Source: JASHUC01 sp035606175 (GTDB taxonomy: Bacteria; Pseudomonadota; Gammaproteobacteria; Steroidobacterales; Steroidobacteraceae). From it: a DNA stretch of 38,610 nucleotides. This document shows, piece after piece, positions 25,587 through 31,941 of this stretch. Under the pieces are notes generated by a model, which had not been told where the DNA came from, searched no databases, and was given only the letters and a program-made list of their open reading frames with translations. Both the position numbers and the translations under genes were made by a program. Numbering within the stretch: position 1 is the first letter of the stretch; every line of letters begins with the position of its first letter. The DNA lies in NCBI GenBank assembly GCA_035606175.1, contig DATNFW010000042.1, positions 1-38,610 on the forward strand. Direction: 5' to 3'.

Positions 25587-26220
25587 CGGCCGGCTCGAAG
25601 CGCAATACTCGGACAGCCGCCAGCAGTCCGAGACGGCGCAGCTCGGGATGTGGGTATTCATCGCGACCGAGGTGCTGTTCTTCGGCGCGCTCGTCTTCTC
25701 CTACTTCATCTATCGCTTCACGTACCCGGAGCAGTTCGCGCTCGCCGGGCACGACAGCTTCATTCTGCTCGGCAGCGTCAACCAGGCGATCCTGATCACG
25801 AGCAGCCTCACGATGGTGCTCGCCACGCGCGCGGCGAAAGCCGATCAGCAGCGCGCCCTGGTGCTGTTGCTCTCAGCGACTGTCGCCCTCGGGCTCGCGT
25901 TCCTGGGCGTGAAGGGCTACGAGTACGCGAAGGACGTGGCGGCGCACTCGGTGCCGGTCATCGATTACGTGTTCAAGCCGGGCTATCGCAGGCCGACCGA
26001 GATCTTCTGGTGCTTCTACTTCGTTGCGACGGGGCTGCATGCGCTGCACCTCACCATCGGCATCGTGCTCGTGGCACTTCTCGCCGTGCGTGCGGCGCAG
26101 GGCGCCTTCTCGCCGAGCTATGACGCTCCCCTGGAGGTCGTGGGCCTCTACTGGAGCTTCGTCGACACCGTTTGGTTCTTCCTCTTCGCGTGCATCTATC
26201 CACTCGGCAGGGCAGGCTGA
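25579..26220 (+). CDS. coxC: cytochrome c oxidase subunit III
   Basis: A 213-residue, five-helix short form of subunit III. It begins MFSGRLEAQYSDSRQQSETA and contains LGMWVFIATEVLFFGALVFS, the family's conserved first helix, and the C-terminal GLYWSFVDTVWFFLFACIYP. Subunit III stabilises subunit I and supports sustained proton pumping. The ATG lies within the end of coxA (8-nt overlap), and the stop shares one base with the start of the next gene (TGATG). Confidence 0.96.
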   Translation: MFSGRLEAQYSDSRQQSETAQLGMWVFIATEVLFFGALVFSYFIYRFTYPEQFALAGHDSFILLGSVNQAILITSSLTMVLATRAAKADQQRALVLLLSATVALGLAFLGVKGYEYAKDVAAHSVPVIDYVFKPGYRRPTEIFWCFYFVATGLHALHLTIGIVLVALLAVRAAQGAFSPSYDAPLEVVGLYWSFVDTVWFFLFACIYPLGRAG

Positions 26221-26516
26221 TGAGCGCAAATCCCCCCGAACCGATCGCGCCGTACGTCATCGGCTGGGCCGTGCTGCTGCTGCTGCTCGGACTGTCGGTG
26301 CTCGCCGCCTACGAGCCGATCGGGATATTCCAGCCGATCGTGCACTTCGGGATTGCCTTCACCCAAGCCGCCATCGTCTTCCTGCTCTTCATGAAGCTGC
26401 GCGGCCGCCCCTCGCTCAAGTGGGTGTTCGCCGGCGCGGGCTTCTTCTGGCTGCTGTTCCTGTTCGGACTGTCGATGGTCGACTACGGGACGCGTTCCGG
26501 CTTTCCGTTGAAGTAG
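26220..26516 (+). CDS. coxD: cytochrome c oxidase subunit IV-like small membrane protein
   Basis: A 98-residue protein with three transmembrane helices (about 11-30, 40-57, 67-87), the form of bacterial oxidase subunit IV (COX4_pro-like). It starts at the ATG of a TGATG junction with coxC; an in-frame ATG at 26172 is inside coxC and is not needed. Typical small-subunit sequence is IAFTQAAIVFLLFMKLR. It ends the respiratory operon; its stop codon lies in the first copy of a 21-bp direct repeat. Gene symbol by position. Confidence 0.85.
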   Translation: MSANPPEPIAPYVIGWAVLLLLLGLSVLAAYEPIGIFQPIVHFGIAFTQAAIVFLLFMKLRGRPSLKWVFAGAGFFWLLFLFGLSMVDYGTRSGFPLK

Positions 26517-26544
26517 CGCATCGAGCGACTGAAGTAGCGCATCG
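26509..26544. repeat. 21-bp-period direct repeat at the end of coxD
   Basis: TGAAGTAGCGCATCG occurs at 26509-26523 and again at 26530-26544, a period of 21 bp. The first copy contains the coxD stop codon TAG (26514-26516). It recalls the tandem repeats at the 3' ends of yajC and the PDZ gene, and GAAGT-GCGC is shared with the 6378-6440 unit. Confidence 0.8.
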
Positions 26545-26590
26545 GGCGGCCCCGCTGATCCTGGGCACGAACATTGCCACCTGTCTCGAC

Positions 26591-26959
26591 ATGATTGGAC
26601 GCACTCACTGGGCGATCGCCGAAGGGTACATCCCCGCCTGGAGCCATGGACCTCAAGATGTCCTCGGGAGCCACGAGACCGTCTGCCTGCTCAACGCGGG
26701 GACCGCTGAAGCTCACGTCAAGATCACCGTCTATTTCTCCGATCGTGACCCCGCGGGGCCGTACGCGATAACGGTACCGGCGCGCCGCACCCGACACGTC
26801 CGGTTCAACGAGCTCACCGATCCCGAGCCGATTCCGCGGGCGACGGATTACGCGAGTGTGATCGAGTCGGACGTGCCGATCGTCGTCCAGCACACGCGGC
26901 TCGACTCACGCCAGGCCGAGAACGCGATCATGACGACCGTCGCCTTCGCGGGCGACTGA
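26591..26959 (+). CDS. ASRT-family protein (sensory rhodopsin transducer-like)
   Basis: A 122-residue soluble protein with the full signature of the Anabaena sensory rhodopsin transducer family: HWAIAEGYIPAW (6-17), SHETVCLLNAG (27-37), VYFSDRDPAGPY (48-59), VPARRTRHVRFNELTDPEPI (62-81) and ASVIESDVPIVVQHTRLDSR (88-107). The family forms a small beta-sandwich oligomer; only a few members work with a rhodopsin, and comparative genomics has proposed that most are small-molecule (probably sugar) binding domains. No rhodopsin gene is in this window, and a debranching-type glucosidase gene follows, which fits a carbohydrate role. The ATG at 26591 has no clear ribosome site; the frame is open further upstream but without family sequence. 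Confidence 0.92.
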   Translation: MIGRTHWAIAEGYIPAWSHGPQDVLGSHETVCLLNAGTAEAHVKITVYFSDRDPAGPYAITVPARRTRHVRFNELTDPEPIPRATDYASVIESDVPIVVQHTRLDSRQAENAIMTTVAFAGD

Positions 26960-27012
26960 GCGCGCGGGCGGACGCGCTTGGCCGCTCGTTCGGGCCGATC
27001 CGCCAGATTCAG

Positions 27013-27228
27013 TTGTTGATCCCGATCGTCGTGCTGCTCGCAGGTGCGATCGCCGCGAGCTCGCATGAGATGACCCGCTTCGCCGCGGCGGCGGCCTCGC
27101 GTTTCATTGCGTGGGACGGACCCGTGGGTGCCGTGGACTTCGATGGCGCTGACTCTCGCGATCGCGGCCCATGGATCCTGGTCGGGCTGGCGCTGCTGGC
27201 GCTGGCCGCCATCGCTAGCCCGGGCTGA
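27013..27228 (+). CDS. possible small membrane protein, unrecognised
   Basis: A 71-codon frame with two hydrophobic helices (LIPIVVLLAGAIAASS near the start and WILVGLALLALAAIAS at the end) joined by a short loop. Third codon positions are strongly G/C, as in the neighbouring genes, which supports coding. It would start at a TTG (27013) or the next TTG (27016); no ribosome site is visible and no family is recognised. It may be a real small protein or chance in GC-rich DNA. Confidence 0.4.
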   Translation: MLIPIVVLLAGAIAASSHEMTRFAAAAASRFIAWDGPVGAVDFDGADSRDRGPWILVGLALLALAAIASPG

Positions 27229-27248
27229 GGCGCGGCATCGGCGTCTCC

Positions 27249-27273
27249 GGAACTCGACGGTGACCGGCTCGTT
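27249..27273 (+). promoter_or_regulatory. candidate ECF-type promoter of the debranching-enzyme gene
   Basis: GGAAC (27249-27253), 16 nt, CGTT (27270-27273), identical in both elements and spacing to the sequence before actA. A transcript from about 27280 would have a leader of about 33 nt to the ATG at 27313, containing GAGAG as a possible ribosome site. Confidence 0.5.
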
Positions 27274-27312
27274 CGTCATTCAGCGATTTGGGCTAGAGCT
27301 CGAGAGCGGCGC

Positions 27313-29550
27313 ATGACATCCCTTACTCCGGAGCAGCATCGCTCGCGCGAGCGGGTCCTCACCCAGCACTACCCCTCGCGGGCGACGCTCTCTGCGAGCA
27401 CGCTCGTGCTCAAATGCGACGAGCTGTACATGCTCTGCGATGAGAGCGGGGACATTTTCGTCGAGCGCGGCGCGGAACGCGGCCGCGGGCTTGGGCTCTA
27501 TTGGCGCGACACGCGCTTTCTCAGCCGGTACGAGCTCACGCTCAACGGAGAGCGGCCGATCCCGCTTTCGAGCGAGCACGGCGCGGGCGAGTGGACCACG
27601 CACTGCCTGACGAACTGCGACCTGCCCGCTCGCGAGGGGGCGGACGAGGTGCCCCGCCATACGATTTCGATTCGCAGGTACCGCGCCGCGGGCGAAAGCG
27701 GCATTCGCGAGCTCATCGAGATCACGAATTTCGGCGACTGCGCGCGCCGCGTTCGCGCGACGATCGGCTTCGCAGCGGACTACGCGGACATCTTCATCGT
27801 GCGGGAATTCTCGGGTCACGCGCCGGGCAAGGTGCTCCCCCCCGAGCCGACCGGCCGCTCGCAGGCGCGGCTCGGCTACAGCGGCCGAGACGGCTGTCAA
27901 CGGGCCACGCTGCTCACATTCTCGCCCGAGCCGCGGCGCATGCAGGGTGATTGCGCGATCTTCGAGCTCGCCCTCGACCACAACTCGAGCTTTCAAATCA
28001 CGGTCGAGATCGCACCGCTCGTCGACGACGAGCGCGTCCAGCGGCAGCACCGCGACCTCGGTGTCGAAGACCCGCGGCAGGCGCATACCCCCGCCGCCCC
28101 GAGCGGACAGGCGTTGCTCGATTCGGCCGCGCGCGTCTCGGGTCATCCGCTGCTCGAGAAGGTGATCCGCCGCAGTCTCCTCGACCTCGCGCTGCTCTCC
28201 TCGCGCTGCGACGGAGACCTACGCTACATCGCAGGAGGCGTGCCCTGGTTCGTGACGCTCTTCGGTCGGGATTCCGCGATCGGCTCTATGGAAGCGTGCC
28301 CTTTCTGGCCGGAGATCACCGGGGAGACCGCGCGGCTGCTCGCGAGTTTCCAGGCGACGGAGATCGATGAGTACCGCGACGCTCAGCCGGGCAAAATTCT
28401 GCACGAGCTGCGGCGCGGAGAGCTCGCGCGTCTGGCGGAGGTTCCGCAAAGTCCCGTCTACTACGGCAGCGTCGACTCGACTCTGCTGTTCCTCATTTTG
28501 ATTGCCGAATACACGGCCTGGTCGGGCGATCTCGCGATCGTCGCCGAGCTGCACGGTGCCATCGATGCGGCCCTCTCATGGATCGATCGTTACGGCGACA
28601 GCGACGGCGATGGCTATCTCGACTATCGCGGGCAGTACTCTCAGGGACTCGTCAACCAGGGCTGGAAGGACTCGGGCAACGCCATCGTCAATGCGGACGG
28701 CACGCTCGCGACTCCTCCCATCGCGCTCTGCGAAGTTCAGGGATACCTGTACCGCGCCTGGCGCTCCGCGGCGTCACTGCTGCTGTCTGTCGGAGAGCGA
28801 GCGCGGGCCGAAGCGCTCGAGCAACGCGCGGTGCGGCTGAAAGAGCGCTTCGAGCGGGATTTCTGGTCGGACGAGCTCGGCTGCTATGTGCTGGCGCGTC
28901 AGCAGGGGGGGCGAGCCGCGGCGGTGGTCTCATCGAATGCCGGCCAAGTCCTCTGGAGCGGCATTGCCTCGGCGGAGCACGCGGCCCGTACGGTGCGCCG
29001 TCTCATGGCACCCGACATGTGGAGCGGATGGGGCGTGCGGACGCTTGCAAGCAGCGAGCGACGGTTCAATCCCACCGGCTACCACCTCGGGTCCTGCTGG
29101 CCGCACGACAACGCACTGATCCTCGCCGGAATGCGCCGCTACGGCCACGATCGGGAAGCCCTGACGATTTTCCAGGCGCTGTTCGATGCGGCGAGCGGCT
29201 TTCGCGATCACCGCATGCCCGAGCTCTACTGCGGATTCGAGCGGCGCTCGGAGGAGCGCCATCCGGTTCACTACCCGGTCGCGTGCAGCCCCCAGGCCTG
29301 GGCAGCCGGCTCGCTGCCGTTCGCCCTCGCGAGCCTGCTCGGTCTCGAGGCGGATGCCTGCGCACGGCGGCTGCGCATCGTGAGGCCCTGCCTGCCGCAT
29401 TTCCTCGACCGGCTGGTCCTCGAGCGGCTGCAGGTTGCGGGCGCGCGCGTCGATCTCGTCTTCACCCGCGCGCCCGGGGGCGCGATCGAGGTGACCTCGA
29501 CGGTTCGATCGGGAGATCTGCGCGTCGAGGTTACGAGAACACCGCCTTGA
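27313..29550 (+). CDS. glycogen debranching-type amylo-alpha-1,6-glucosidase
   Basis: A 745-residue two-domain protein. The N-terminal beta-rich domain (about 30-235; TLVLKCDELYMLCDESGDIF, RGLGLYWRDTRFLSRYELTL) is the GDE_N_bis type. The C-terminal (alpha/alpha)6 glucosidase domain (about 260-735) has GGVPWFVTLFGRDSAI (residues F317-A322 are FGRDSA), NQGWKDSGNA (448-457) and HLGSCWPHDNALI. Such proteins are annotated as glycogen debranching enzymes, but the true substrate may be another alpha-glucan or glucosyl compound. The frame starts at ATG 27313 just after a candidate ECF promoter. Its end overlaps the stop of the opposite-strand ThDP-enzyme gene by 20 nt. Confidence 0.88.
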   Translation: MTSLTPEQHRSRERVLTQHYPSRATLSASTLVLKCDELYMLCDESGDIFVERGAERGRGLGLYWRDTRFLSRYELTLNGERPIPLSSEHGAGEWTTHCLTNCDLPAREGADEVPRHTISIRRYRAAGESGIRELIEITNFGDCARRVRATIGFAADYADIFIVREFSGHAPGKVLPPEPTGRSQARLGYSGRDGCQRATLLTFSPEPRRMQGDCAIFELALDHNSSFQITVEIAPLVDDERVQRQHRDLGVEDPRQAHTPAAPSGQALLDSAARVSGHPLLEKVIRRSLLDLALLSSRCDGDLRYIAGGVPWFVTLFGRDSAIGSMEACPFWPEITGETARLLASFQATEIDEYRDAQPGKILHELRRGELARLAEVPQSPVYYGSVDSTLLFLILIAEYTAWSGDLAIVAELHGAIDAALSWIDRYGDSDGDGYLDYRGQYSQGLVNQGWKDSGNAIVNADGTLATPPIALCEVQGYLYRAWRSAASLLLSVGERARAEALEQRAVRLKERFERDFWSDELGCYVLARQQGGRAAAVVSSNAGQVLWSGIASAEHAARTVRRLMAPDMWSGWGVRTLASSERRFNPTGYHLGSCWPHDNALILAGMRRYGHDREALTIFQALFDAASGFRDHRMPELYCGFERRSEERHPVHYPVACSPQAWAAGSLPFALASLLGLEADACARRLRIVRPCLPHFLDRLVLERLQVAGARVDLVFTRAPGGAIEVTSTVRSGDLRVEVTRTPP

Positions 29551-31294
29551 GAGTCTGTCTGACGATGCTCGTCGATTCGGGATCGCCCTTCATGAGAGCG
29601 GCGGTGTACGCCTTCGCCTGCTTGAAGCTTACGTGCGGCGGGAGCGGCGGTACATTCGCATCCGCCATGATCTCGATGAGAGTCGGCTTCGATGCGGAGA
29701 GCGCCAGCTCCCACGCCGGCCCGATCTGATCGGGCCGCTCGACGAAGATGCCGCCGAGCCCCAGCAGCTCCGCGAATGCGGAGTAGCGCACGTCGGGCAG
29801 GTCCTGCGACGCCTCGAACTTCGGATCGCCCGCCAGCACGCGCTCTTCCCACGTGACCTGATTGAGATCGCGGTTGTTGAGAACCATCACGATGAGCCGC
29901 GGATCGGACCAGCGCTGCCAGTACTTGGCGATCGTGATGAGCTCGGCCATTCCGTTCATCTGCATGGCCCCATCGCCTGCCAGCGCAATGACCGGCCTGT
30001 CCGGATAGGCGAACTTTGCGGCAATGGCATACGGAACCGCCGGTCCCATCGTTGCGAGGCCGCCCGAGAGCGAGCCCATCATCCCCTCCCGGAAGCGCAG
30101 CGCGCGGGCATACCAGTTCGTCCCCGAGCCCGAATCCGTCGTGACAATCGCGCGCTCCGGCAGGCGCTGCGAGAGCTCCCAAAACGGCCGCTCCGGGTTG
30201 ATCGGCTGCGCGTCCTTCATCGCGCGCGACTCGACCGTCTTCCACCAGTCGGCAACTTCGCGCTCGATCCCCTCGCGCCACTTGCGATCCGTCTTGCGCT
30301 GGAGGAGCGGAATCAGCAGCTCGAGCGTCGAGGCCGCATCGCCGACGAGCCCGACCTCCATCGGATAGCGCAGCGAGATCATTCGCGGATCGATGTCGAT
30401 CTGCACGCCGCGCGCATCGCCCTCCTTCGGAAGGAACTCCGAGTACGGAAATCCCGAGCCGATCATGAGGAGCGTGTCGCACTCCATCATCATGCGGTAG
30501 CTCGGCTTGGTGCCGAGAAGCCCGATCGAGCCGGTCACGAACGGCAGTGTGTCGGGCACGGCCGCCTTGCCGAGCAGCGCCTTCGCGATGCCGGCACCGA
30601 GCAGGTCCGCCGCCTGGATCACCTGGTCCGTCGCCCGCAGCGCGCCTGCACCGACCAGAATCGCGACGCGCTTGCCTTCGTTGAGGACGCGCGCTGCGCG
30701 CTCGAGATCCTCGATCCGCGGCACCATCCGCGGCTCGGCGAATCCGATTCCCGAATGCACCGTGCCGTGCTCGTGGCCCGGGGCTTCCGCCTCGAGCTCC
30801 TGAAGATCGTTCGGGAGGATGACGCAGGTCGGCGTGCGCTCGGCCTGCGCGATGCGCACGGCGCGGTCGATCACGTGCCGCGTCTGCGGCGGCACCGTGA
30901 CCATTTGCACGTAGGCGCTCACGTCCGAGAACAGATGCTGCAGGTCGACTTCCTGCTGATAGTGGCCGCCGAGTGCGGCACGCGCCTGCTGACCCACGAT
31001 CGCGAGCACCGGCTGATGATCGAGCTTCGCGTCGTAGAGTCCGTTGAGCAGATGGATCGCGCCGGGGCCGGAGGTTGCGAGGCAAACGCCGAGCTCGCCC
31101 GTAAATTTTGCGTGCCCGCAGGCCATGAAGGCCGCCATCTCCTCGTGGCGCACCTGGATGAGCTCGCAGCCCGCCTTCGCGCGCCCGAGCGCGCCGAGGA
31201 TGCCGTTGATCCCGTCGCCGGGGTAACCGAATATCCGGCGCACTCCCGACTCGTGCAGGCGCGCCACCAAAAAATCGCTGACGTATTGGGTCAT
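29531..31294 (-). CDS. thiamine-diphosphate-dependent enzyme, pyruvate oxidase/acetolactate synthase-like
   Basis: From the ATG at 31294 the protein has 587 residues and begins MTQYVSDFLVARLHESGVRR. It has the three-domain layout of the POX/AHAS superfamily: an N-terminal PYR domain with catalytic E51 in VRHEEMAAFMACGHAKFTG, a central domain, and a C-terminal PP domain with the ThDP-Mg motif starting GDGAMQMNG and ending NN (VMVLNNRD). Sequence style is nearest to PoxB-like 'thiamine pyrophosphate-requiring' proteins; decarboxylation of pyruvate to acetate with electrons to quinone is a reasonable guess, but substrate is not proven. No C-terminal lipid-binding tail like that of E. coli PoxB is clear. 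An in-frame ATG at 31375 would add unrelated residues. Transcribed away from the 31475 gene. Confidence 0.85.
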   Translation of the reverse strand: MTQYVSDFLVARLHESGVRRIFGYPGDGINGILGALGRAKAGCELIQVRHEEMAAFMACGHAKFTGELGVCLATSGPGAIHLLNGLYDAKLDHQPVLAIVGQQARAALGGHYQQEVDLQHLFSDVSAYVQMVTVPPQTRHVIDRAVRIAQAERTPTCVILPNDLQELEAEAPGHEHGTVHSGIGFAEPRMVPRIEDLERAARVLNEGKRVAILVGAGALRATDQVIQAADLLGAGIAKALLGKAAVPDTLPFVTGSIGLLGTKPSYRMMMECDTLLMIGSGFPYSEFLPKEGDARGVQIDIDPRMISLRYPMEVGLVGDAASTLELLIPLLQRKTDRKWREGIEREVADWWKTVESRAMKDAQPINPERPFWELSQRLPERAIVTTDSGSGTNWYARALRFREGMMGSLSGGLATMGPAVPYAIAAKFAYPDRPVIALAGDGAMQMNGMAELITIAKYWQRWSDPRLIVMVLNNRDLNQVTWEERVLAGDPKFEASQDLPDVRYSAFAELLGLGGIFVERPDQIGPAWELALSASKPTLIEIMADANVPPLPPHVSFKQAKAYTAALMKGDPESTSIVRQTLKAVFS

Positions 31295-31355
31295 AGTGGC
31301 ATTTTCGGAGCAAACCCCGTGCCTCAGGCCCCGTCGCGCGCCCCGAGTGCATTGC

Positions 31356-31380
31356 GGAACTTCACGCTCCGGCACGGGTT
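31356..31380 (+). promoter_or_regulatory. weaker ECF-type promoter candidate before the 31475 gene
   Basis: GGAAC (31356-31360), 16 nt, GGTT (31377-31380): the same layout as the two exact copies at 13810 and 27249, with one mismatch in the -10. The first five bases extend to GGAACTT, as in RpoE-type -35 elements. It lies about 95 nt upstream of the ATG at 31475. Confidence 0.3.
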
Positions 31381-31474
31381 AGTCGAATCGGCCCGCCGGC
31401 GGCGGCGTGTCGTGTTTGAACGGAGTCCGGCCGCCCCGCCGTAAGCGGATGCCATGGATCAAGGAGAACCGAAC

Positions 31475-31879
31475 ATGCCCTATCTCGATGTAAATCCCAT
31501 GATGACGGCATTGCGCACCGCTCCCGAGGAATTCGAGCTCGTAAGCGGCTGGCTCCATCACATCCGCAGCCGGCACAGCTTTCGATTCAGCCCGGACGAT
31601 CAGGTGGAGATTCGCGCGGCATGCAATTGCGCGCTGCTCGCCGTGAGACCCGAGCAGGAGCATCAGCTCGCGACATGCTTCCGCGACTGGCAGTCGGCCT
31701 ATTGGCGTCCGCTCGAGATCAACCGCGAATTCGCAGCGCATTTCGCGGCGCGCACCGGAATCCTCCAGCTCATGATCGAGCTGACGGGCAGATTGCATCG
31801 CTGGCTCCTCAAGCAAGCCCGCGTGCACGTGCACGAGCCCATTGGAGACGTGTCGCCCGGCGGCTCGGCCGCAGGCTGA
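31475..31879 (+). CDS. conserved-looking hypothetical protein, 134 residues
   Basis: The ATG at 31475 has a very good ribosome site (AAGGAG at 31461-31466, 8 nt away), better than the in-frame ATG at 31454. The product (MPYLDVNPMMTALRTAPEEF) is soluble, with mixed helical segments, a Cys pair in RAACNCALLAV, several Trp/Tyr/His residues and an amphipathic C-terminal helix (LMIELTGRLHRWLLKQ). No transmembrane segment or known motif is recognised. It is 62 nt upstream of the YdeP-like molybdoenzyme gene on the same strand and may be cotranscribed with it; a chaperone or partner role is only a guess. Confidence 0.75.
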   Translation: MPYLDVNPMMTALRTAPEEFELVSGWLHHIRSRHSFRFSPDDQVEIRAACNCALLAVRPEQEHQLATCFRDWQSAYWRPLEINREFAAHFAARTGILQLMIELTGRLHRWLLKQARVHVHEPIGDVSPGGSAAG

Positions 31880-31941
31880 CCGCGGCGAGCGGCGCGAGCT
31901 CGAGCGCACCGGTGCAGCGCACCGGTGCGCCGGAGGCGTGC

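Larger units (their letters stand above)
26960..27312. other. 353-nt interval between the ASRT gene and the debranching-enzyme gene
   Basis: It contains one possible small two-helix membrane protein (27013-27228) and, near its right end, a candidate ECF-type promoter (27249-27273) for the debranching-enzyme gene. No RNA gene or terminator with a T-tract is seen. Confidence 0.5.

Noticed and set aside
23781..25661. 626-codon open frame on the minus strand
   Set aside because: It is the antisense of coxA, rich in charged residues, with no recognisable domain.
29633..31444. 603-codon open frame on the plus strand
   Set aside because: It is antisense to the ThDP enzyme, which has clear cofactor motifs on the minus strand.
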